Assembly: GCA_947457975.1 (NCBI GenBank)
Contig: CANGYC010000074.1
Span: forward strand, 1 to 9,472
Direction of reading: 5' to 3'
Length of the DNA: 9,472 nucleotides
Origin: Comamonadaceae bacterium
GTDB lineage: Bacteria > Pseudomonadota > Gammaproteobacteria > Burkholderiales > Burkholderiaceae_C
A program made the translations under genes and the position numbers. Under the pieces are notes generated by a model, which saw only the letters and a list, made by a program, of their open reading frames with translations, had not been told where the DNA came from and did not search any database. Positions 1 through 6,612 of the stretch are shown here, piece by piece. How positions within the stretch are numbered: position 1 is the first letter of the stretch; every line of letters begins with the position of its first letter.

Positions 1-1
1 A

Positions 2-211
2 CAGGGCCAACCCGCTCTGTACAAGCGCCTCTTAGATCAAGTCAGCCCACCCTTGAGGCCAGCAGGCGAGCCGCCGACCCCGAAAAATAACGCTAGCAAG
101 AATGCGGCCGACTTCGGCCAGTCGGTTCAGGCACACCACAGCCGCCAAAACCATCGCCGCAAGTCGATCGCCAAACTGAAGCGCCATCCAAACACTTCAA
201 CCGGTACATAA
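2..211 (+). CDS. C-terminal end of an unrecognised protein (5' end outside window)
   Basis: An open frame enters from the left edge and ends at a TAA (209-211), giving about 69 residues. It begins QGQPALYKRLLDQVSPPLRP, continues through a proline-rich stretch and ends in a basic, His/Arg/Lys-rich tail. Two things favour real coding. Third positions are G/C-rich in this frame, more so than in the frame beside it. The stop codon also falls inside a rho-independent terminator hairpin on the same strand. I do not recognise the family, and no catalytic motif or membrane segment is visible in this piece. It is separated from the pyridine operon by the terminator and about 330 bp, so it is probably functionally unrelated. 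A 118-codon antisense frame covers part of it but has no support. Confidence 0.35.
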   Translation, partial: QGQPALYKRLLDQVSPPLRPAGEPPTPKNNASKNAADFGQSVQAHHSRQNHRRKSIAKLKRHPNTSTGT

Positions 212-237
212 TTATGCAAGTATACCGGCATTTTTTT
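201..237 (+). terminator. Rho-independent terminator of the upstream gene
   Basis: Arms CCGGTA (201-206) and TACCGG (223-228) form a perfect 6-bp stem with a 16-nt loop. After CA comes a run of seven T (231-237), the expected U-tract. It overlaps the stop codon of the partial + strand frame, so it probably ends that transcript and insulates the pyridine operon from upstream read-through. The stem is short, so efficiency may be modest. Confidence 0.6.
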
Positions 238-289
238 AGCCCCACTCTTGCATTGCCACCCTTTGTCCTCAGTAGTTACCCGAATGCCG

Positions 290-374
290 CTGTTTTCATG
301 CTGTAAAAACAGGCGGGTAAAAAAATTTCTTATTGCAAAAACATGAATCCAAGCCCGCTGTATCCAGCCTACAG
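290..374. promoter_or_regulatory. Candidate regulator-binding dyads upstream of the operon promoter
   Basis: Two perfect dyads share CTGT/ACAG outer bases. One is CTGTTTT-N9-AAAACAG (290-312), which also contains the inner dyad CTGT-AAAA-ACAG (301-312). The other is CTGTA-N7-TACAG (358-374). Their centres lie about 160 and 97 bp upstream of the predicted transcription start, a distance usual for activator sites. The spacing does not fit the LexA box (CTG-N10-CAG). No protein can be assigned to these sites. The rest of 238-427 is AT-richer than the genes and shows no convincing coding frame. Confidence 0.25.
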
Positions 375-427
375 TCAACGTCACGCGACCGTAGGCACGA
401 GAGCCAGGAAACAGCGATGGTGCAAGC

Positions 428-456
428 TTGCCAAGCCTGGATATTCCGGCTAATAT
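428..456 (+). promoter_or_regulatory. Predicted sigma70 promoter of the pyridine operon
   Basis: TTGCCA (428-433, one mismatch to TTGACA) is followed after exactly 17 bp by TAATAT (451-456, four of six to TATAAT). A start near 463-465 would give a 5' leader of about 80 nt before the ferredoxin ATG at 543. An imperfect palindrome, ATACATGTGT (455-464), overlaps the predicted start point, where a repressor such as the MarR protein encoded at 8277-8804 could bind. No other promoter is evident before the downstream genes, whose gaps are 36 bp or less. Confidence 0.5.
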
Positions 457-500
457 ACATGTGTGCTGAGCATTCTTGATCACAAAACCCTTTCAGCTTC

Positions 501-516
501 ATGCCTGCCTTGGCAT
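501..516. promoter_or_regulatory. Candidate operator: inverted repeat in the operon leader
   Basis: ATGCC (501-505) and GGCAT (512-516) form a perfect inverted repeat with 6 bp between. A nested TGCC-TT-GGCA (506-515) shares the right arm. It lies about 40-50 bp downstream of the predicted transcription start and 27 bp before the first start codon, a position where a bound MarR dimer would block transcription. It is equally possible that the repeat arose by chance. Confidence 0.25.
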
Positions 517-542
517 CACAGCCTTAACGAGACAATTTAGAC

Positions 543-857
543 ATGAATTGGATTCGAGTCGCGTCCGCCTCCGACCTGCAAGACGATGAGGTCCTTGGCT
601 TGACCGTGGGCAGCGCCCGCATCGCGCTTTATCGCATCGAGGGTGAGTTTTATGCCACGGATAACCGCTGCACCCATGCCGAGGCCCTGATGTCTGAAGG
701 GTATCTCGAAGACGGTTGCATCGAGTGCCCGCTGCACCAGGCACGCTTTGACATCCGCACGGGCGCTGCACTTTGTGCTCCGGCCACCGAACCGCTGCGT
801 ACCCACCCGGTCAAACGGGAAGGCGAAGAGATCTACATCGGCGCAGCGGCGGCCTGA
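543..857 (+). CDS. Rieske [2Fe-2S] ferredoxin of a ring-hydroxylating oxygenase (PicB component)
   Basis: This 104-residue soluble protein carries electrons from the reductase encoded next to the terminal oxygenase. The Rieske cluster ligands are plain: C43-T-H45 and C62-P-L-H65, separated by 16 residues and followed by the usual QARFD, with a G-rich C-terminal strand. Length and motif fit BphF/NdoA-type ferredoxins rather than the longer Rieske domain of an oxygenase. The ATG at 543 has only a weak purine stretch (GAGA near 530) upstream. The stop is 2 bp from the reductase start. By context it is the ferredoxin part of a four-component 6-hydroxypicolinate 3-monooxygenase. The component class is certain, but the substrate is inferred from neighbours. 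Confidence 0.9.
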   Translation: MNWIRVASASDLQDDEVLGLTVGSARIALYRIEGEFYATDNRCTHAEALMSEGYLEDGCIECPLHQARFDIRTGAALCAPATEPLRTHPVKREGEEIYIGAAAA

Positions 858-859
858 GC

Positions 860-2134
860 ATGAGCCTGGGGGACCTACGAACCTCGATTGCCATCGTCGG
901 CGCAGGCCAGGCGGCCGCGCGCGCAGTCCAGGAGTTGCGCGCCCTTGGGCATACCGGCACGATCACCCTGATCGGCGCCGAAGCACACCGGCCCTACGAG
1001 CGTCCGCCGCTTTCGAAAGCCGTTTTGCAGGGCGACGGCCAGGGCTACACGCCGGTGCTGTCTGAGTCGGTGTTTGCAGAACTACAGATGGAGTTCATTC
1101 CGACCACGCGGGTGACGAGCCTGCACTTGGACGAGCACCGGCTCACGCTGAGTGACCGGCGCAGTGTTCACTACGACCGCTGCTTGCTGGCCACTGGCGG
1201 CGAGGTGCGTATCTTGCCGGCCCTGCCCCCGGGTTGTCTCCACACCCATTACCTGCGCACGATTGACGATGCACAGGCGCTGCGGGACCGGCTGCGCGCA
1301 GGTGGATCGCTGGCGGTCATCGGCGGCGGCTTTCTGGGGCTTGAGGCTGCCATGTCGGCCCGTCAGGCCGGCATGAACGTGACGGTCATCGAAAGCGCTG
1401 CCACACTGCTTGGCCGGTTTGTGCCGCCAGACCTCAGCGAGTGGATCGCATCGAGCGCCATCGCCCGGGGTATCGACTTGCATCTGGGCCAGGCGCTGCG
1501 GAGCGCGCAGGCCATGCCAGAGGGGGTGCGGCTCACCCTGCAAGACGGCAGCTCCCTTGATGCCGATGCCGTGTTGGTGGCCATCGGGCTGGTGCCACAG
1601 GTCGAGTTGGCCCGGCAGGCTGGTCTGGCCCTGGATGCCCGCGATGGCGGCATCGCGGTTGCTGCCAATGGCCGCAGCTCGCACCCGGACGTGTTTGCCG
1701 CCGGCGACTGTGCCAGCCAGTTTCGCCCGTTTCTGGGCGTGAGCGCCCGGCTCGAGAGTTGGCAAAACGCCAACGAGCAGGCCCGGGCGGCCGCTGCTGG
1801 CCTGCTAGACATCAGCCCACCACAAGCGGCCTTCCCCTGGTTCTGGACCGATCTGGGTGAGCACAATCTGCAGATGCTGGGCTTGAAGAGCACTGACCTG
1901 AACTATGTGCACCGCCGGCTTGACGCTGACACGCACCGCGGCGTCTGGCTGGGCCTGCGTGGCGGCATCCCGGTGCACGGGGTGGCGCTCAATGCGGGAG
2001 CCGATCTGCGCGCGCTGCGCACCCTGCTAGAGCGCCAGATCCCCATCGATCACCGCCAATTCACGGATCCGACCACCAAGCTCAAGGCCTGGGTCCAATC
2101 TCAACTTGCCGCGACTGCGGTCCCTCAGTCCTGA
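860..2134 (+). CDS. FAD-dependent NADH:ferredoxin reductase of the Rieske oxygenase system (PicB component)
   Basis: 424 residues of the glutathione-reductase-like ferredoxin reductase family (BphA4/ThcD type). It passes electrons from NADH through FAD to the Rieske ferredoxin. Visible motifs in order: the FAD dinucleotide fold G14-A-G16-Q-A-A-A; the family signature RPPLSK at 48-53; ATGG at 111-114; the NAD-binding fold G155-G-G-F-L-G160 with an acidic residue (E178) after the second strand; the second FAD motif VFAAGDC at 278-284; and the W301-Q-N-A region of the C-terminal interface domain. I chose ATG 860 because it puts the first GxGxxA motif at residue 14. The frame is open back to 773, but that stretch overlaps the ferredoxin gene and reads as out-of-frame noise. 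No good ribosome-binding site is seen, so coupling to the ferredoxin is likely. Confidence 0.9.
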   Translation: MSLGDLRTSIAIVGAGQAAARAVQELRALGHTGTITLIGAEAHRPYERPPLSKAVLQGDGQGYTPVLSESVFAELQMEFIPTTRVTSLHLDEHRLTLSDRRSVHYDRCLLATGGEVRILPALPPGCLHTHYLRTIDDAQALRDRLRAGGSLAVIGGGFLGLEAAMSARQAGMNVTVIESAATLLGRFVPPDLSEWIASSAIARGIDLHLGQALRSAQAMPEGVRLTLQDGSSLDADAVLVAIGLVPQVELARQAGLALDARDGGIAVAANGRSSHPDVFAAGDCASQFRPFLGVSARLESWQNANEQARAAAAGLLDISPPQAAFPWFWTDLGEHNLQMLGLKSTDLNYVHRRLDADTHRGVWLGLRGGIPVHGVALNAGADLRALRTLLERQIPIDHRQFTDPTTKLKAWVQSQLAATAVPQS

Positions 2135-2170
2135 CCACCTGCTCCAAGAGGCATCACCGAAGAGATTCCT

Positions 2171-3481
2171 ATGTACCAAAGCCAAACCGTGATCGGCCTG
2201 ACCGATGCATCCAAGCAGGCCGAGCTGTCCCAGTGCATCTGGCCGGCCGATGCCCTCAACACCATCCCTGACTGGGTCTACACCAGTGGCGCCTTGTACG
2301 ACTCGGAGATGGACAAAATCTTTCGCGGCGACACCTGGAACTTTGTCGCCCTGGAGGCCGAGATCCCCAACCCCGGTGACTACAGGCGCTCCTATGTGGG
2401 GGCCACGCCAGTGGTGGTCTCACGCACCGAGGATGGCAGCATTGCGGTGTTCGAAAACCGCTGTGCCCACCGCGGCGCCGAGTTCTGCCGCAATTCGCGC
2501 GGCCACGCCAAAGAGTTCGTCTGTCCCTACCACCAGTGGTCCTACGACCTCAAAGGAAACCTACAGGGCGTGCCCTTCAAGCGAGGCGTCAACAAGCAAG
2601 GCGGCATGCCGCGTGACTTCAAGAACAGCGACTTCGGTGCCCGCCAGCTTCGTGTCACCACGCGTCATGGGGTGGTCTTTGCGTCCTACTCCGACAAAGT
2701 CGAGGCACTCGAGGACTACCTGACGCCCGAGATCCTGGCCGAATTCGACACCACCTTCAGTGGCAAGCCGCTCAAGATCCACGGCTACTACCGCAATGAA
2801 TTGCCGTGCAACTGGAAGATGTATCACGAGAACCTGAAGGATCCCTACCACGCCACCTTATTGCACTCTTTCTTGGTGGTGTTCGGCCTGCTGGTGGCGG
2901 GCAACAAGTCGCTGATGTTTGCCGATGCCAAGCACGGCCGCCACGGCATCATGGCCTCAGCCAAGTCAGAAGATAAGTACGCCAGTGTTTCCGAGGAAAA
3001 CAAAAAGGAGATGCGATCCTTCCACGAGGGGCTGCGGCTGCATGATGAGCGCTTCTTGGAGTTCGTCAAGGAGTTCAACTCCCCCTGGTCGGTGACCATG
3101 ATGACGATCTGGCCCAACTTGATCGTCCAGCGCGAGATGAACACTCTGGGCGTGCGCCACATCATCCCCAATGGGCCCAACAGCATGATCATGGAGTGGA
3201 CCATGTTCGGCTATGCCGACGACACCCCCGAGATGGAACGTCACCGGCTGCGCCAGGGCAACCTGATGGGGCCAGCCGGCTTCCTGGGCCTGGAAGACAA
3301 CGAGGCCATGAAATTCGTGCAGGAGGGTGTGCGCCGATCCAGCGGATCGGTCAACAACATCTTGCTCGACCCGGGCGCGGTCGGGACCTCCAACACCCTG
3401 ATCTCGGAAGCCGCCATCCGGGCCATGTACGTCTACTACCGGCAGGTCATGGGCCTGAAGGTCCAAGGAGAATCCGCATGA
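2171..3481 (+). CDS. Rieske non-haem iron oxygenase, alpha (catalytic) subunit (PicB component)
   Basis: 436 residues, a usual length for ring-hydroxylating oxygenase alpha subunits. The N-terminal Rieske domain has C98-A-H100-R and C118-P-Y-H121, spaced 17 residues apart. The catalytic domain has the bridging/ligand motif E220-N-L-K-D224-P-Y-H227-x4-H232. A later E375-D376 pair supplies the likely third, aspartate iron ligand. The start at 2171 is preceded by GAAGAGA at 2159-2165. With the beta subunit and the separate Rieske ferredoxin plus flavoprotein reductase, this is a three-function, four-polypeptide oxygenase of the biphenyl/toluene dioxygenase electron-transfer class. Because a decarboxylase and the 2,5-dihydroxypyridine pathway follow, the likely reaction is 3-hydroxylation of 6-hydroxypicolinate to 3,6-dihydroxypicolinate, as described for PicB. 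Oxygenase identity is very firm, substrate moderately so. Confidence 0.88.
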   Translation: MYQSQTVIGLTDASKQAELSQCIWPADALNTIPDWVYTSGALYDSEMDKIFRGDTWNFVALEAEIPNPGDYRRSYVGATPVVVSRTEDGSIAVFENRCAHRGAEFCRNSRGHAKEFVCPYHQWSYDLKGNLQGVPFKRGVNKQGGMPRDFKNSDFGARQLRVTTRHGVVFASYSDKVEALEDYLTPEILAEFDTTFSGKPLKIHGYYRNELPCNWKMYHENLKDPYHATLLHSFLVVFGLLVAGNKSLMFADAKHGRHGIMASAKSEDKYASVSEENKKEMRSFHEGLRLHDERFLEFVKEFNSPWSVTMMTIWPNLIVQREMNTLGVRHIIPNGPNSMIMEWTMFGYADDTPEMERHRLRQGNLMGPAGFLGLEDNEAMKFVQEGVRRSSGSVNNILLDPGAVGTSNTLISEAAIRAMYVYYRQVMGLKVQGESA

Positions 3482-3993
3482 GTCGGCCCTACGCTCACCG
3501 TCCCTGCCGCATCGACAGCCAGCGCGCCGCTCAGTTGCGGGAGGAAGTCATTGCATTTCACGCCGAGTATTGCAGCGTACTCGACCGTGGGGACCTAGAA
3601 CAGTGGCCGCTGTTTTTCACCGAGGACGCGCTCTACCGCATCACCGGCCGAGAAAACGCCGACCTGGGTCTGCCGGTCGGCCTAGTCTACTGCGAGGGAC
3701 GCGCGATGATGCACGATCGCGCTGTGGCGATTGCGCGCACTCAGATGTTCGCGCCGCGCTACAACCTGCACATGATCGGTCAGGTGCGAATCGAGGCCGA
3801 AGAGGCCGCCGGCATCCTGGCCCAGACCCCTTTCCTGCTGATCCAGACTTTGGTCGAGGGCCCGTCGACGGTCCACCTGGCGGGGTGCTACCACGACCGT
3901 TTTGTCAAGGCCGATGGTCAGTTGCTGCTGGCCGAACGCCATGTCATCCACGACACCAACATCCTGGCCAATGACTTGGTCTATCCCACCTGA
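3478..3993 (+). CDS. Ring-hydroxylating oxygenase, beta subunit (PicB component)
   Basis: 171 residues matching the small, non-catalytic beta subunit (cone-shaped, SnoaL/NTF2-like fold) that assembles with alpha. Family-typical features are the early helix around residues 20-45 (E-x3-F-H-A-E-Y-x3-L-D-R-G-D), then W43...FFTEDALY, and the late strands HLAGCYHDRFVK (133-144) and ERHVIHDTNI (153-162). The ATG at 3478 overlaps the alpha stop as ATGA and has a strong AAGGAG at 3464-3469, which fixes this start. The same frame stays open upstream to 3196 only inside the alpha gene. Four-base overlap implies translational coupling and equal amounts of alpha and beta. Confidence 0.87.
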   Translation: MSRPYAHRPCRIDSQRAAQLREEVIAFHAEYCSVLDRGDLEQWPLFFTEDALYRITGRENADLGLPVGLVYCEGRAMMHDRAVAIARTQMFAPRYNLHMIGQVRIEAEEAAGILAQTPFLLIQTLVEGPSTVHLAGCYHDRFVKADGQLLLAERHVIHDTNILANDLVYPT

Positions 3994-4006
3994 GGTCAAG
4001 CGAACC

Positions 4007-4978
4007 ATGTCCCCCATGAACACCACCCCGAAGATCGCCTTCGAAGAACATTTCTCGATTCCGGTCTTCTCCGAATATGCGAAGTCTTTCACCCAGCACC
4101 TGCCGCCGGAGATTCGCCACGACCTGGTCTACCGACTCGAAGACATGGATGCCAAGCGGCTCGAAGAGATGGATGCAGGCCGGGTGGAGTATGTAATCCT
4201 CTCGCAAAGCGCACCGGGCATGCAGGCCGAGGCCGATGTGGCACTAGCTGAGCGCCTGGCCAGCGAGAACAACGACTTTCTGTCCGAGCGCATTGCCCGT
4301 AACCCCAAGCGCTTTGGCGGCTTTGCCCACCTGTCGATGCACGACCCCAAACAGGCTGCGCGCGAACTCGAGCGCGCGGTGCGTCAACTCGGGCTCAAGG
4401 GCGCGCTGATCAACGGCCACACCCGCGGCCGCTACCTCGATGAGCCGGCCTACGATGAGTTCTGGGCCTGCGCCGAAGCCCTGGACGCCCCAATCTACCT
4501 GCACCCGGCCAATATGGCCGAGATCCCGCTGCTGCTCAAGGGTGCGCCGGTACTCTACGGCGCGACCTTCGGCTGGACCATGGAGACCGGAGGCCACGCC
4601 CTTCGCCTGCTGTTTGCCGGCGTGTTCGACCGTTTCCCGGGGCTCAAGCTGCTGCTGGGCCACATGGGCGAATTCCTGCCCTTCATGCGCTGGCGCCTGG
4701 ACAGCCGCTTCCTCGCCTACCCGCACGGCGTGACGCTCAAGAAAAAGCCGTCGCAATACTTCCAGTCCAACATCTTCATCACCACCTCGGGCGTTTGCTC
4801 GGCCCCCACCCTGATCGGAGCGATTGGCGAGATGGGCGTGGACAACGTGCTGTTTTCCATCGACTACCCGTATGAGTCCACCGTCGATGCTTGCCGTTTC
4901 ATCGAAGCGGCGCCTCTGGACGAGGCCACCCGCCAAAAGATTTGCCATGAAAATGCCCGCCAGCTCTTCAAACTCTGA
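4007..4978 (+). CDS. picC: Amidohydrolase-superfamily decarboxylase, probably 3,6-dihydroxypicolinate decarboxylase
   Basis: 323 residues of the amidohydrolase-2/ACMSD family that includes gamma-resorcylate decarboxylase. These are metal-dependent, cofactor-free enzymes removing CO2 from hydroxylated aromatic acids. Visible metal ligands are E13-E-H15 at the N terminus (E-x-H), H166 in YLHP, and D286 in FSIDYPYE. H219 in GHMGE is the family's second conserved histidine. No secretion signal. ATG 4007 is favoured over ATG 4016 because GAGG at 3992-3995 sits 11 bp before it. It lies 13 bp after the oxygenase beta gene and is followed by the 2,5-dihydroxypyridine pathway. Decarboxylation of 3,6-dihydroxypicolinate to 2,5-dihydroxypyridine is therefore the natural step, as in A. 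faecalis PicC. A decarboxylase for another dihydroxypyridine carboxylate is possible. Confidence 0.82.
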   Translation: MSPMNTTPKIAFEEHFSIPVFSEYAKSFTQHLPPEIRHDLVYRLEDMDAKRLEEMDAGRVEYVILSQSAPGMQAEADVALAERLASENNDFLSERIARNPKRFGGFAHLSMHDPKQAARELERAVRQLGLKGALINGHTRGRYLDEPAYDEFWACAEALDAPIYLHPANMAEIPLLLKGAPVLYGATFGWTMETGGHALRLLFAGVFDRFPGLKLLLGHMGEFLPFMRWRLDSRFLAYPHGVTLKKKPSQYFQSNIFITTSGVCSAPTLIGAIGEMGVDNVLFSIDYPYESTVDACRFIEAAPLDEATRQKICHENARQLFKL

Positions 4979-4993
4979 GGGAGATACCCAGCC

Positions 4994-5752
4994 ATGACCC
5001 GCCACTTCCGCATTGGACAGATCGTACCGAGCTCCAACACCACCATGGAGACCGAAATCCCGGCCATGCTGTCCGCGCGTCAGCAAATTCGGCCGGACGA
5101 GCGCTTTACCTTCCACTCCAGCCGCATGCGGATGAAGAAGGTGGTCAAGGAAGAACTCGCGGCGATGGATGCCGAATCCGATCGCTGCGCGGTCGAACTC
5201 AGTGATGCCCGAGTCGATGTGTTGGGCTATGCCTGTCTGGTGGCCATCATGGCCATGGGCCCAGGCTACCACTGCGTCTCGCAGGAGCGGCTGGGCAAAC
5301 GCACTGCCGACAACGGTCACCCCACGCCGGTGATCACCAGCGCCGGTGCGCTGGTCGATGGCCTGAAAATCATGCAGGCTAAGAAGGTGGTGGTGGTCGC
5401 TCCCTATATGAAGCCCCTGACCGAACTGGTGGTTGACTACATCCGCCGCGAAGGCCACGAAGTGATCGACTTTTGCGCGCTTGAAATCCCGGATAACCTG
5501 GATGTGGGGCGGCACGACCCGGCCCGGCTGCCTGCCATCGTGCAAAAGTTGCGCTACAGCGACGCCGACGCGATCGTGCTTTCAGCCTGTGTGCAGATGC
5601 CTTCGCTCCCGGCGATTGCGCATGTGGAGGCCCTGACCGGAAAGCCGGTGGTGACCGCAGCGGTGGCCACTACCCATGCGATGCTCAAGGCGCTGAAGCT
5701 CGAAGCGGTGGTGCCCGGCGCAGGCGCGCTACTGTCGGGCGCCTACGCCTGA
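4994..5752 (+). CDS. maiA: Maleate cis-trans isomerase
   Basis: 252 residues of the Asp/Glu racemase superfamily, maleate isomerase branch (called PicG in the pic pathway). It converts maleate to fumarate, the last step before the TCA cycle. The N-terminal signature V11-P-S-S-N-T-T-M-E-T-E is characteristic. The two catalytic cysteines are C81 in GYACLVAIMA and C199 in LSACVQMPS, each at the expected place in one half of the pseudo-duplicated fold. GAGGGAG at 4977-4983, overlapping the previous stop, supports the ATG at 4994. The gene lies before the deformylase, dioxygenase and amidase although it acts after them. The hydantoin racemase and arylmalonate decarboxylase relatives are unlikely given the SNT-METE signature and the maleamate amidohydrolase in the same operon. 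Confidence 0.9.
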   Translation: MTRHFRIGQIVPSSNTTMETEIPAMLSARQQIRPDERFTFHSSRMRMKKVVKEELAAMDAESDRCAVELSDARVDVLGYACLVAIMAMGPGYHCVSQERLGKRTADNGHPTPVITSAGALVDGLKIMQAKKVVVVAPYMKPLTELVVDYIRREGHEVIDFCALEIPDNLDVGRHDPARLPAIVQKLRYSDADAIVLSACVQMPSLPAIAHVEALTGKPVVTAAVATTHAMLKALKLEAVVPGAGALLSGAYA

Positions 5753-5763
5753 GGACAGGCGTC

Positions 5764-6588
5764 ATGACCTCGAACTTCGTTAACGGCCGCAATATCGCTG
5801 CCAACGGCATCCGTCAGCATGTGCTGCGCTTCGGCGGACCTGGCGGCGGACGGGACCAACGCGATACCCTGCTGCTGGTGCCTGGGATCACCAGCCCAGC
5901 CATTACCTGGGGCTATGTCGGCGAGCGCCTGGGGCGCCACTTCGACACCTATGTTCTGGATGTGCGGGGGCGCGGCCTGTCCTCGGCCGGCAACGACCTC
6001 GACTACTCGCTCCAGGCGCAGATCGATGACGTCACCGCGCTGGTACAGGCGCTCGGCCTGAGCCGCTACTCGCTGATCGGCCATTCCATGGGCGGGCGCA
6101 TTGTCGCCGGCGCAGCGGCTGGGCAGCCGGCCGGTCTGAGCCGGGTGGTGATCGTCGATCCGCCTGTTTCGGGGCCAGGACGTCGACCCTACCCCTCGCA
6201 ATACCCCTGGTACGGCGACTCGATCGCCGCCGCCCTGGAAGGCTGCGACCGTGAGACCATGCGTCGGTTCTGCCCAAGCTGGACCGATGAGCAACTGGAT
6301 CTGCGTGCCGAATGGCTGCACACCTGCAACCCGCTGGCCATACGCACCTCATTCGACGGTTTTCACACCGACGATTTCCATCAGTTTTTGCCGAAAATCC
6401 GGGTGCCGGCCCTGCTCATGACCGCCGAGCGCGGTGACGTGGTGCGCGACGACGATGTGCATGAGATCAAATCCCTGCTGCCAGGCGTGCTGCACCGGCG
6501 TGTCCCGGGCGCAGGCCACATGATCCCCTGGGACAACGAAGAAGGCTTTTATTCGGCCTTCGGCGACTTTCTCGGCCACACCGTCTGA
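5764..6588 (+). CDS. nicD: N-formylmaleamate deformylase (alpha/beta hydrolase)
   Basis: 274 residues with an alpha/beta-hydrolase fold, equivalent to NicD/PicE. It hydrolyses N-formylmaleamate to maleamate and formate. The nucleophile elbow is G106-H-S108-M-G110, the acid is probably D132 in VIVDPP, and the base H252 in GAGHMIPW. The intervals S-24-D-120-H equal those I recall for the P. putida NicD triad (S101, D125, H245), a strong argument for this function over a generic hydrolase. The oxyanion region is LVPGITSP at 38-45. GAGGA at 5751-5755 gives 8 bp spacing to the ATG. It lies 11 bp after the isomerase and 24 bp before the ring-opening dioxygenase that makes its substrate. Confidence 0.88.
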   Translation: MTSNFVNGRNIAANGIRQHVLRFGGPGGGRDQRDTLLLVPGITSPAITWGYVGERLGRHFDTYVLDVRGRGLSSAGNDLDYSLQAQIDDVTALVQALGLSRYSLIGHSMGGRIVAGAAAGQPAGLSRVVIVDPPVSGPGRRPYPSQYPWYGDSIAAALEGCDRETMRRFCPSWTDEQLDLRAEWLHTCNPLAIRTSFDGFHTDDFHQFLPKIRVPALLMTAERGDVVRDDDVHEIKSLLPGVLHRRVPGAGHMIPWDNEEGFYSAFGDFLGHTV

Positions 6589-6612
6589 ATTTCGTTTGAG
6601 AGGAGACTGAAA

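Noticed and set aside
284..346. 20-codon + strand frame in the upstream region
   Set aside because: No ribosome-binding site, no promoter close by, and composition of AT-rich non-coding sequence.
127..483. 118-codon open frame on the - strand with aromatic-rich translation
   Set aside because: It runs through a + strand terminator and the predicted operon promoter, has no ribosome-binding site or recognisable domain, and has an odd composition rich in W, R and F. Treated as chance.
4244..5545. 433-codon open frame on the - strand opposite the decarboxylase and isomerase genes
   Set aside because: Typical antisense shadow in GC-rich DNA. The + strand genes have intact catalytic motifs and ribosome-binding sites, while this translation is His/Gly/Val-rich with no domain.
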